From: Shewanella subflava
GTDB lineage: Bacteria > Pseudomonadota > Gammaproteobacteria > Enterobacterales > Shewanellaceae
Assembly (NCBI RefSeq): GCF_025971955.1
Contig: NZ_JAPDMX010000001.1
Location: 91,552 to 155,551, forward strand
Length of the DNA: 64,000 nt
Direction of reading: 5' to 3'
Each line of letters begins with the position of its first letter. Position 1 is the first letter of the stretch. The position numbers and the translations under genes were made by a program. The notes under the pieces were generated by a model that was not told where the DNA came from, searched no databases, and was given only the letters and a program-made list of their open reading frames with translations. Positions 48,835-57,005 of the stretch are shown here, piece by piece.

Positions 48835-49836
48835 ATGTTTGATAATGGCACAGTTAGGCAGGTTGTGTTTGAGCAGCCTGGTGATGCAAATGTAATGCAA
48901 TTTGCCCAAGGAAAACTTGATTGTTTACAACAAGGGCAGGTGCGAATAAAAGTGCATGCCGCTGGGGTGAATGGGCCTGATATAAAGCAACGCATGGGGG
49001 CTTATCCGCCCCCAGAAGGCGCAAGCCCTATTCTTGGTTTAGAAGTCGCTGGAGTGATTATTGCTGTTGCTGATGATGTCACTCAGTGGCAAGTGGGTGA
49101 CGCTGTTTGTGCTTTGGTTCCTGGAGGTGGATATGCTGAAGCCGTTAATACCTATGCGGCCCATTGTTTACCCATTCCCAATGGCTGGAGTTTTATTCAA
49201 GCAGCTGCCTTGCCTGAAACTTTTTTTACAGTATGGGGCAATGTGTTTATGCGAGCGGGTTTAAAGCCCGGCGAAACGGTATTGGTGCATGGTGGTTCTG
49301 GTGGTATTGGCAGTACGGCGATTCAGCTTGCGAGTTTATTAGGGGCCAAAGTATTTGCCACCTCAGGAAGTGAAGAAAAGTGCCAGTTTTGCTTAAGTCA
49401 GGGCGCGTCATTTGCACTCAATTACCATAAGCAGTCATTTGTCGAGTCAATATTAGCATTAACAGATAATGCGGGCGTTAATGTCGTGGTGGATATTGCT
49501 GGAGGTGATTTTATTAATGAAAACCTCAAAGTATTAGCTATGGATGGGCGCATGGTGTCTATTGCAGTGCAAAGAGGCCCTAAAGCTACGGTAGATATTT
49601 TTAGAATAATGGCTAAACGTATTGTGTGGACTGGCTCAACACTGCGTCCGCAGAGTGTGGCAGCTAAAGCGCAAATTGCTGAACAACTCCGCCAGCATGT
49701 TTGGCCGCTCCTTGATGCTGGCAAGTTCGATATTGTGATTGATAAAGTGTTTATGTTTGATGATGTCGTTGCTGCACATCAGCATATGGAGGCGGGATTG
49801 CATAAAGGTAAAATCGTCTTGGATATAAGCAATTAA
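48835..49836 (+). CDS. Zinc-type quinone oxidoreductase (MDR family, PIG3-like)
   Basis: A 333-residue medium-chain dehydrogenase/reductase. The N-terminal GroES-like domain (about residues 1-125) has VHAAGVNGPDIKQRMGAYPP. The NADPH-binding Rossmann motif is VLVHGGSGGIGSTAIQLA and the ending is HKGKIVLDI, the PIG3/TP53I3-type quinone oxidoreductase pattern. An in-frame ATG at 48829 abuts its own GGTGG, so the ATG at 48835 with a 6-base spacer is preferred. It is a stand-alone gene. Confidence 0.87.
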   Translation: MFDNGTVRQVVFEQPGDANVMQFAQGKLDCLQQGQVRIKVHAAGVNGPDIKQRMGAYPPPEGASPILGLEVAGVIIAVADDVTQWQVGDAVCALVPGGGYAEAVNTYAAHCLPIPNGWSFIQAAALPETFFTVWGNVFMRAGLKPGETVLVHGGSGGIGSTAIQLASLLGAKVFATSGSEEKCQFCLSQGASFALNYHKQSFVESILALTDNAGVNVVVDIAGGDFINENLKVLAMDGRMVSIAVQRGPKATVDIFRIMAKRIVWTGSTLRPQSVAAKAQIAEQLRQHVWPLLDAGKFDIVIDKVFMFDDVVAAHQHMEAGLHKGKIVLDISN

Positions 49837-50247
49837 AAAATGTCATGAAAAAATGTGATAAAAAACTTGAAGCATAATAAATTTAAGCTAATCTGCATTT
49901 ATCAAATGTTTGTTAGGTTAAATTTGACAAAACAGCGCTATTTTTCAGCGTAATACACATTTGAGTGAACTCAAGCGTGGTTTAGTCATCAAGGGCTAAG
50001 CGCATAATCGATACGTGCTAATCCTTGATAAGCCTAGGATTGGCTGATTTGTATTCATGATGAGTTTTTTTGTGCTTTTTTGGCAAAAAATTGAAAATTT
50101 CATCTATCTAGGCATTGATTCTCTGAAATTTTCTGTTTAAATACCCACATTATTAAAGCTTAATAATATTAAGCACAGCTTTAGTTTTTAAAGCTCATAT
50201 AACATATCTTTTTAAGTATATGTGTTGATTTAAGGGCGTTAGCATAT
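49837..50247. other. AT-rich intergenic region before the acidic-tailed protein gene
   Basis: 411 bases without a supported gene. A weak promoter candidate TTGATT-N17-TAAATA lies at 50115-50143, pointing at the 50248 gene. A/T tracts are frequent, with an inverted pattern AAAAAATTGAAAATTT nearby. No RNA family or repeat is recognised. Confidence 0.4.
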
Positions 50248-50685
50248 ATGTATAACATAGCAAAGAAACAATTATGGGTAGGCGAGTTAAGAACGGCAAG
50301 AGGTAACACCATTGTCATTCATGATGGCCAATTACCTGAAGCGTCTAAAGGGCGTGTTTATTTATATAACACGGTGCGTAACATCATTGTTGAGTATGTG
50401 GAAGATATCGTTAAGGTGAATCTACACGATCTTGATGATGCCCAAGTTAAAGCCGCTTTAGATCAATTTGGTGATGCTTGGAAAGCGGTACGTGCTGAGT
50501 TTATGTTAAAGCATCAGGCTCGTATTGATTTATCAAAAGTACCTGATACAGCACCGCCTAAAAAGGTCAAGCCTGCACCAGAGCCTGATGACGTATCAGA
50601 TGATGATATCGTTGATTTTGATGATGCCGATGATGGCGACACCGATGATGATTATGATGAAATGGGTGATAACCTAGACGATTAA
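50248..50685 (+). CDS. Conserved-looking hypothetical protein with acidic C-terminal tail
   Basis: A 145-residue cytosolic protein without signal peptide or membrane segment. The first about 95 residues look folded (YNIAKKQLWVGELRTARGNT with alternating strands, then a helix DDAQVKAALDQFGDAWKAVR). A Pro/Lys/Ala linker follows (DTAPPKKVKPAPEP). The last about 35 residues are almost entirely Asp/Glu with Gly and Tyr. I do not recognise a family. Such tails are common in DNA-mimic, nucleic-acid-competing or partner-binding proteins, but nothing shows which applies here. It is a single gene with its own terminator, reading toward the bpf operon. Confidence 0.7.
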   Translation: MYNIAKKQLWVGELRTARGNTIVIHDGQLPEASKGRVYLYNTVRNIIVEYVEDIVKVNLHDLDDAQVKAALDQFGDAWKAVRAEFMLKHQARIDLSKVPDTAPPKKVKPAPEPDDVSDDDIVDFDDADDGDTDDDYDEMGDNLDD

Positions 50686-50702
50686 TTTGTCATCACATCA
50701 AT

Positions 50703-50732
50703 AAAAAACCAGTAGAAAACTACTGGTTTTTT
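50703..50732. terminator. Terminator of the acidic-tailed protein gene
   Basis: AAAAAACCAGTAG, loop AAAA, CTACTGGTTTTTT: a perfect 13-bp stem with T and A runs, 17 bases past the stop. The symmetry allows it to stop the convergent bpf operon too. Confidence 0.92.
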
Positions 50733-50765
50733 GTTTTTGTGCTTTATAGGCAGTTATGTTTTAGC

Positions 50766-50920
50766 TATCGCAATAAAGAACCGCTCATTCTCACTTGTTA
50801 AAATACGTGATAACGGGGTTAGATTTTTCGAATGTAGAATAACGACTTATCCTAAAAATCTGCTTTGTTATCACATAATTTTCCTATGCTATTTTTGAAC
50901 ACTTATAGTGATGGTAATTA
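50766..50920. mobile_element. MITE-like inverted-repeat element, copy 3, reaching into the bpfD stop codon
   Basis: The core matches copy 1 closely: CTTGTTAAAATACG, GATAACGGGGTTAGATTTTT, AATGTAGAATAACGACTTATC, AAAAATCTGC-TTTGTTATC, and the right end TTTTTGAACACTTATAGTGATGGTAATTA. The left terminal repeat is degraded. The right end covers the TTA at 50918-50920 that is the TAA stop of the LapD-type gene on the minus strand. Confidence 0.72.
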
Positions 50921-52843
50921 GTCGAGCTTAATATCCACTGGAGGTTCAATAAATCCTTGATATGCATCGAGGCGTAAATCTTTGAACCTTGCTAACTGTT
51001 CCTGCTCTTGAATGCCCGTCACAATGACCTGAATGTCTAAACCTTTAGCCACGTTGACGAGTGCACGGCATAGCTCGCTGTTGTGCTGGTTCTCTTCGAT
51101 AAAGGCAAACGATTGATCCAATTTGACATAACTAGGGCGCAGACTTTGTAAATAAGCCATAGAGCCAAACTGACGTCCAAAATGATCGATACCAAAATGT
51201 GCACCGCAGTCACGAATAATGTCACACAGATGTTCACAGGCACTTAAATCACTATAAACACTGGCTTCAGGGATTTCAAAACAAATACGCTCAGGTCGTT
51301 TGTGATTTCTAAGGAAATGTTTTATCCATAAGTGAAAATCACGATCACTGATACTTTGGTAGGTTAAATTAATTGCCAAAGGTTCGTAGTTGCGATCAAA
51401 CAAATGATGGTGGTTAACGCTTTCAATTAAGCAACGGTCTAGCATAGTGCCGAGTGAGAGAATCTCGATAAATGGCATAAATTGACCAGCATGCAATACT
51501 TTTTCGTCTAATGTGAGTTGGCAGTACAATTCTCTTTGACTGACATTACTACTGCCATTTTCTAAGATAGGCTGCCAGCGAAATTGAAACTGATTGTTGT
51601 TAATGGCATGGGTGAGCTTTTGTCGCCACTCATCACGATTAAAGAGCTGCTGTTGATTATTTTCATACCAGTGAAAAACTTTATTCTCTTTAATCGATTT
51701 TTGTAACGCATTGTCAGCTTGAGCGAGAATGTCAGACACACTGCGTTGACCAGATCGTTCAGCAATACCGATATTAAATTGTTCATTAGGTTTGCAGCCC
51801 GCTTTGGACACTTCTTTATTGACCGTACGGATCAACGTTTGTAAGTAGCTGACTAATTGCTCATGTTCACTTTCTTCGACTAAAAAAGCAAATTCGTAGG
51901 CCGCGATGCGTGCGACTACAGATGGCGTGATACTGTCTAAACTTTGATGTAATTTTTCGGCTAATAATTTAATGGTTTCATCGCGAACTTGGTAGCCATA
52001 TTGGCTGTGTACGTCTTCAAGCCAATCCATTTTTACTAAAAATAACGCGCCTGAATTGGGTTCACTTAACCAGCCATTGATACGGCTCACCATATATTGG
52101 CGGTTAGGTAGGTTAGAAACTTGGTCGACTAAATTCTTTTTACGCAATGCTGATACTTCTTCATCGAGTGAAGTAAAGACTTGCTTTAGTTGACTAGACA
52201 TACTATTGAATGCCTGTACTAATTCTTTTAGTTCAGCAGTTTTGGGGGTTGGCATATCTGGGCCAAATTGACGGTTGGCAATTTTTTTTGCGTGCTCTGA
52301 TAACGAGTTCAATGGCTTTAATATGATACTTAAACCAACTCTAGCAAAGAAAATGGCAACCAAGAAGAGGATGGCAAATACGATGACGGTATTAGTAATT
52401 ATTCGCCACATCTCATGGTAACCAAATCCAGGGTGGGCAGTGATTTCTATTTTTGCCAGTTGCAACCAACCCGAGGTGATGATGTTTTCTTTGGAAATGG
52501 GTTTAAAAATACCCAGATCAATAAACCATTGAGGTACATTTTGAACTCTAATGGCATTATTCCAAACTTGTTGCTTGCCATCGACTAGCCAGGTTAGTTT
52601 GATTTGCTTGTAATAGCCGCCTTCAAACAGCACGTTCACCAGTGTTTCGGTTGCAACGGCATCCCCTGCCTCTAAAGCAGGAACCAGCATCAACCCAAGT
52701 GAGTGACTGGCATTGTTAAGGTCTGACTCCATTTGCTTGGTCAAAAAGCTTTGAGTTTCGTTAAATTGTACGTAGGCTAAACTGGCTATTGTGAGCGAGA
52801 ATAGTACGAAAAGTAACGCATAAATCTGCCGGAACAGGGTCAT
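50918..52843 (-). CDS. bpfD: LapD-type inner-membrane c-di-GMP receptor (degenerate GGDEF-EAL)
   Basis: A 641-residue protein, last gene of the adhesin operon. An N-terminal membrane helix (LFRQIYALLFVLFSLTIASL), a periplasmic LapD/MoxY-type domain (about residues 25-150), a second helix (about 150-175) and a HAMP linker are followed by GGDEF-like and EAL-like domains. Both have lost catalysis: the GGDEF site reads RIAAYEFAFL and the EAL signature is absent (RELYCQLTL). Known LapD proteins bind c-di-GMP through such an EAL domain and then sequester the LapG protease in the periplasm. A frame from GTG at 52891 exists, but the ATG at 52843 gives the usual short N-terminus, 7 bases after the bpfG stop. 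The stop codon lies within a MITE-like repeat. Confidence 0.93.
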   Translation of the reverse strand: MTLFRQIYALLFVLFSLTIASLAYVQFNETQSFLTKQMESDLNNASHSLGLMLVPALEAGDAVATETLVNVLFEGGYYKQIKLTWLVDGKQQVWNNAIRVQNVPQWFIDLGIFKPISKENIITSGWLQLAKIEITAHPGFGYHEMWRIITNTVIVFAILFLVAIFFARVGLSIILKPLNSLSEHAKKIANRQFGPDMPTPKTAELKELVQAFNSMSSQLKQVFTSLDEEVSALRKKNLVDQVSNLPNRQYMVSRINGWLSEPNSGALFLVKMDWLEDVHSQYGYQVRDETIKLLAEKLHQSLDSITPSVVARIAAYEFAFLVEESEHEQLVSYLQTLIRTVNKEVSKAGCKPNEQFNIGIAERSGQRSVSDILAQADNALQKSIKENKVFHWYENNQQQLFNRDEWRQKLTHAINNNQFQFRWQPILENGSSNVSQRELYCQLTLDEKVLHAGQFMPFIEILSLGTMLDRCLIESVNHHHLFDRNYEPLAINLTYQSISDRDFHLWIKHFLRNHKRPERICFEIPEASVYSDLSACEHLCDIIRDCGAHFGIDHFGRQFGSMAYLQSLRPSYVKLDQSFAFIEENQHNSELCRALVNVAKGLDIQVIVTGIQEQEQLARFKDLRLDAYQGFIEPPVDIKLD

Positions 52844-52850
52844 GAGGTCA

Positions 52851-53558
52851 CTACTCCATGTTAAGTTTGGGTTGACGTAGGCGGTCAACACCTAAGCGGT
52901 TTTTCAGGTCATTCCATTTTTCGAGTCGAGATGATGAGCCTGCAAGCACCCCACGACCTTTTTCTTTATTTAGCCATAATTGTTTACCGTTAAAGCTATA
53001 CACAGGCAATAAATCACCCCGCTGTGTTGCAGGTTTTATTTTTTTATCTAAGTTATCTAATACTAGTGGTATCGCCCCTGGCGTTTCGTAGTAGGCCAAT
53101 ACCATATGGTATTGATTTACCGAGGTTGCTTTTACCATAGTGATGCGTAATTTATCTTCTGGAATACCAAGTTGCAGCAAGGTAAAATATTTTGCTATCG
53201 AGAAGTCCTCACAGTCTCCGCCATTTACACCAATAAATTCCATTGGTGTTGCCCAGTAGTTGGAATCTCCCCAAAGCACTATGTCATCGACAAATCGAAA
53301 CAGGTTGAAAAATTGATTCACTTTGTCGAGTTGCTGTTTTTCCGGTAAATTTTGAGCTTCTGCGACAACCTTAAACCAGGCTTTTGCACGTAATCCCGCT
53401 CTTTCTCCATAACGTTGAGTTAAAGTCGAGGTTATTTTATTGGCATCCAGTTTTTGGGTTGGCGCAGCGTAAAGTGTAGATACAGTCAAAAAGGCTGCCA
53501 CAATAAAAATGTGGCAGCGCCTAGTGAGATTGGACTTAACACACTTTGAATGGCTCAA
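52851..53558 (-). CDS. bpfG: LapG-type periplasmic cysteine protease
   Basis: A 235-residue exported protein of the bacterial transglutaminase-like cysteine protease family. The signal segment is about residues 12-31. The catalytic triad is readable as C116 (GGDCEDF), H151 (NQYHMVLAYY) and D168 (LVLDNLD). LapG cleaves the N-terminal part of the surface adhesin and so releases cells from biofilm; calcium binds next to the catalytic Cys in relatives, where acidic residues are also present here (D115, E117, D118). The gene lies directly upstream of the LapD-type gene that restrains its product. Confidence 0.94.
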   Translation of the reverse strand: MSHSKCVKSNLTRRCHIFIVAAFLTVSTLYAAPTQKLDANKITSTLTQRYGERAGLRAKAWFKVVAEAQNLPEKQQLDKVNQFFNLFRFVDDIVLWGDSNYWATPMEFIGVNGGDCEDFSIAKYFTLLQLGIPEDKLRITMVKATSVNQYHMVLAYYETPGAIPLVLDNLDKKIKPATQRGDLLPVYSFNGKQLWLNKEKGRGVLAGSSSRLEKWNDLKNRLGVDRLRQPKLNME

Positions 53559-53583
53559 ATGCTGTTTGCCCTTTTATCACAAA

Positions 53584-54189
53584 CTATTCTGTTTGTTGGT
53601 CAACAGTGTAAATATTCCATTTTAAGTCTGATGCGGTATCTTCGCCTGTGATTTCAGCGATTACACGACGATTGACTCTTTCTGCTGCAGGGGTGCCGCT
53701 GGTATCGATTAATCTATCAAAGCTATAACCAATTGCTTTTAAACGTGATTGTTCTATACCATAGGTATCTCTTAACACATTGGTAACAGCAGTTGCTCTA
53801 TTCTGCGATAAGGCTAAATTTAACTCATAACTGCCCTTGTTGCTTGTGTGTCCTTCAATTACAACTGTGGTGGAAGGATACTGCTTTAACATCGTCGCAA
53901 TTTTTTCAATTTGTGGGTAATACTGAGGCTCAATATAATAAGAATTGTTGGCAAATAAAATTTTCAACTCTTGACGTTCAGCAATGTTTTTAATTGCTCC
54001 ACAGCCATAATTGTCAATGTCAGATCCTGTAAGGGTTTCGACGCAACGCTCTCTTGCAACGATAACACCATCACGATCATCATCGTTTAAGTCAAATTTC
54101 TGTTTAGTAACTTGATCTTGAACAATAATATCATTCATAGAACAAGCTGAACTTAAGGTCATAACAAATAGTAAAATGAAGTAGCGCAT
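53584..54189 (-). CDS. OmpA-family lipoprotein of the bpf operon
   Basis: A 201-residue protein with a lipoprotein signal (LFVMTLSSAC), a short calcium-type segment DLNDDDRDGV, and a C-terminal OmpA/peptidoglycan-binding domain (about residues 70-180) with VVIEGHTSNKGSYELNLALS and ERVNRRVIAEI. It is probably tethered to the outer membrane and bound to the cell wall. The start overlaps the aggA stop (TAATG). This extra gene is part of the Shewanella bpf operon order but has no counterpart in the Pseudomonas lap operon, so it may stabilise the exporter or adhesin. The role is inference. Confidence 0.9.
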   Translation of the reverse strand: MRYFILLFVMTLSSACSMNDIIVQDQVTKQKFDLNDDDRDGVIVARERCVETLTGSDIDNYGCGAIKNIAERQELKILFANNSYYIEPQYYPQIEKIATMLKQYPSTTVVIEGHTSNKGSYELNLALSQNRATAVTNVLRDTYGIEQSRLKAIGYSFDRLIDTSGTPAAERVNRRVIAEITGEDTASDLKWNIYTVDQQTE

Positions 54190-55601
54190 TATTCGACTCC
54201 CCCTTCGTAGCTACGTTCGCCTTTCCAAACTTCTGGACGGGTTACTCGTAAAGATTCTAATAATCGACCTGTTGAATTTAGCACGCGGTATTTGGCAATA
54301 ATTTCATCATATTCGGTTTGTAAGTAATCCTTACGGGCTTCAAATAGTTCATTTTCAGTATCGAGCAAATCAAGTAAAGTACGTTGCCCTAAATTAAACT
54401 GTTGAGCGTAGGCAACCTGAGTTTGTTTTGAGGCGATAACATGATCACGAATATATAGTTTTTGAGGTGACAGCATTTCAAAGGCATTCCAAGCTAATGT
54501 GGCGCCTTCAACAACCTGACGGTTAGCTCGTTGTTGAATTTCTTTAGCTTCATTGATTTTGTATGCGGCTTCTTTATCACGAGCGAGATCTTTACCGCCA
54601 GCAAATAAGTTGTAGCGCATTCTTACCATGGCAACTAAGTCATTGTTGTAACCATTGACATTTTGACTGGCTATTTGGCTATAACCATCTTCACCGCTAA
54701 TATCATTATTCCAGTTACCACTTAATTCAAGGTTGAACTTTGGGTAGTAATTAGATTGGGCTGAATTACGCTCTTCTTTTGCTGCATTGATGTCACTATC
54801 TGATGATTTCAGAATAGGGTGGCTTGATGAGGCTAACTTAACGCTTTCAGCCAAGCTGCTTGGCAGCATGTCCGCATCTGGCACTGGTAGAATCAAATCA
54901 TCAGGTTCGACTTCGACAATACGTATGTATTGCGCTTTTGCATCTTGTAGATTGTTTTTTGCCGAAATCACATTCGCATTTGCACGTGCTAAACGACCGG
55001 TTATTTGTGATAAGTCGGCGATAGAGCCTAAACCTGAATCAGTGCGCTGCTTGATTTGATCAAAAATTTCTTGATGGCTAGCGAGGTTTTTCTCTGCAAG
55101 AATCAGTATCTGTTCTGCACGAATATAATTGAGATAAACTTTAGAGACGTCTAATGCCATATCTTCCGCTGCAGCAATCAGTGCCCATTGTTCTGCGCTG
55201 GCTTCGAATGAATAGCGGTCAACTTCACTACTAGTATAGAAGCCATCAAAAAGCATTTGTCTGATACTAAATCCTGCTTCACCGCGCTCAAGCTCCATGA
55301 CACCGTCGTCCAAATTATCATTCAGAGGTTGGACTTTTCTGCGGGTTGAAGGGCTGTCAGTTTGTTCCCAGCCATAGCCGGCATTAATATCAACAGTAGG
55401 CATATAGCCTGCTCTAGCTTGATTAACTTGTTCTTCCCTTGCTTTAAATCGATTGAAGACAATCTTTAGTTCTGGATTGGTGTCCAATGTATGAGCGACA
55501 GCTTGCTCTAGTGTTTGGCTAGTGGCTGCAGGGGCGATTAACATCGACAAGCTTAATGCAATAGCACTGAACTTAAATTGTCGATTGATTTTATTGTTCA
55601 T
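54189..55601 (-). CDS. aggA: TolC/AggA-type outer-membrane channel of the adhesin exporter
   Basis: A 470-residue outer-membrane efflux protein. The signal peptide spans about residues 1-29 (ending APAATSQ). Two duplicated OEP repeats follow with long helices (NTNPELKIVFNRFKAREEQV in the first; SNYYPKFNLELSGNW and FNLGQRTLLDLLDTENEL in the second). It forms the outer-membrane exit of the type I machine with the two upstream genes. It is the homologue of LapE/AggA. Spacing to the HlyD gene is 21 bases. Confidence 0.94.
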   Translation of the reverse strand: MNNKINRQFKFSAIALSLSMLIAPAATSQTLEQAVAHTLDTNPELKIVFNRFKAREEQVNQARAGYMPTVDINAGYGWEQTDSPSTRRKVQPLNDNLDDGVMELERGEAGFSIRQMLFDGFYTSSEVDRYSFEASAEQWALIAAAEDMALDVSKVYLNYIRAEQILILAEKNLASHQEIFDQIKQRTDSGLGSIADLSQITGRLARANANVISAKNNLQDAKAQYIRIVEVEPDDLILPVPDADMLPSSLAESVKLASSSHPILKSSDSDINAAKEERNSAQSNYYPKFNLELSGNWNNDISGEDGYSQIASQNVNGYNNDLVAMVRMRYNLFAGGKDLARDKEAAYKINEAKEIQQRANRQVVEGATLAWNAFEMLSPQKLYIRDHVIASKQTQVAYAQQFNLGQRTLLDLLDTENELFEARKDYLQTEYDEIIAKYRVLNSTGRLLESLRVTRPEVWKGERSYEGGVE

Positions 55602-55622
55602 TTAAAAAACCCTCCCGGTTCT

Positions 55623-57005
55623 TTAGCGCTCTCTGAGCGCAGTATCTTTTGCTCTTAAAATGGGATTTAGTATGTACTCAAGTATGGATCTTTTCCCTGT
55701 AATAACGTCCACCGAAGTGAGCATACCGGGAATAATTGGCATCTGTGTGCCATCGTCTTTTATCAAACTCGATTCTTCAGTTCTGACTTTAATAATATAG
55801 AAACTGTTGCCTTCCTCATCCTGTGAGGTGTCGGCGCTAATGTGTTCCACTGTGCCTTTTAAACCACCATAACGAGTAAAGTCATAGGCGGTTACTTTGA
55901 CTACTGCAGGCAACCCCGGGTGTAAAAAAGCAATATCCTTGGGGCTGATTTTCGTTTCTATCAGTAATCGGTCTTCGGACGGCACTATTTCAATAATTTC
56001 AACACCAGGTTGAATTACCCCACCAAGCGTGTTGATGTGAAGGGTTTTAATTGTACCTGCAACCGGTGATGTGATTACCGCTTTACTCACTTTATCAAAC
56101 GCACCAATTTGCGCTTTATTCATACGTGAAAGTTTAGTTTGCATTTCATTCAGTTGCGCGCGTAAATCTGCAGCATAAATAAATACAGCTTCCCTTCTTT
56201 TTAAAATGGACTCGTCCATAGACGCTTTTACTTTTGGACGCAGTAAACGTAATGATTGTAGTTCACCTTGAATATCGTTGACAGTGCGTTCAAGTTTAAG
56301 CAGTTCAACTTCTGGCACAATGCCTTTATTGGCCAAGGGTTTAGTGAGTTCTAATTCTCTAGATACTAATTGATAGCTGGTGGTTAGGGTTGATATTTTT
56401 GACGCTAACTCTTCAGTCTCTTGTTGGCGCTGTTGAATTTGACGGACTAAAATTTCAAGCTGATTGCTGAGATTGTCTAAGCGCCCAGAATACTCTTCTT
56501 GCTGACGTTTAACTAAAGCAGGTTCTTTTGTCATTAACTCTTCAGGGAAGATGAGAGATTGCTTGGTAATTTTTACTTGCTGGCGCCAATCTGCAGACAT
56601 GTCTGATATTAAAATACTGTCTAGTTCAGCTCGCATTCGAATGATATTCGTTTGTAACCCATAAACCTCTTGTTCTTGCTGAGCAAAATCAGAGCGAAAA
56701 CGCGTATCATCAATACGTACAAGCGGTTGACCTTTTTCAACTAAAAGTCCTTCTTGTACATAAATTTCTTGTAAAATTCCGCCATCTAAACTTTGGATCA
56801 TTTGTATTTGAGTTGAGGGTATGACTTTACCCATGCCCGTGGTGACTTGATCTAATTCAGAAAAGTATGACCAAATAAAGAAGCAAATCATCATTGCTGC
56901 TAATGACCAAATAATTAAACGATGTCCAGTCGGTGCATCTGTCATCATGGCACCGTATACATCATCGACCATTTCTAAGTCTTCTGTGGTAAGGTGCTTA
57001 CTCAT
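55623..57005 (-). CDS. HlyD-family membrane-fusion protein of the adhesin exporter
   Basis: A 460-residue adaptor. One membrane helix near residues 28-48 (LIIWSLAAMMICFFIWSYFS), a beta-barrel lipoyl half (GMGKVIPSTQIQMIQSLDGG), a long coiled coil (about residues 100-290) and the conserved C-terminal half (VTSPVAGTIKTLHINTLGG). It bridges the ABC ATPase and the AggA channel. It is the counterpart of LapC. The start overlaps the upstream ABC gene by 4 bases (ATGA), evidence of coupled translation. Confidence 0.94.
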   Translation of the reverse strand: MSKHLTTEDLEMVDDVYGAMMTDAPTGHRLIIWSLAAMMICFFIWSYFSELDQVTTGMGKVIPSTQIQMIQSLDGGILQEIYVQEGLLVEKGQPLVRIDDTRFRSDFAQQEQEVYGLQTNIIRMRAELDSILISDMSADWRQQVKITKQSLIFPEELMTKEPALVKRQQEEYSGRLDNLSNQLEILVRQIQQRQQETEELASKISTLTTSYQLVSRELELTKPLANKGIVPEVELLKLERTVNDIQGELQSLRLLRPKVKASMDESILKRREAVFIYAADLRAQLNEMQTKLSRMNKAQIGAFDKVSKAVITSPVAGTIKTLHINTLGGVIQPGVEIIEIVPSEDRLLIETKISPKDIAFLHPGLPAVVKVTAYDFTRYGGLKGTVEHISADTSQDEEGNSFYIIKVRTEESSLIKDDGTQMPIIPGMLTSVDVITGKRSILEYILNPILRAKDTALRER

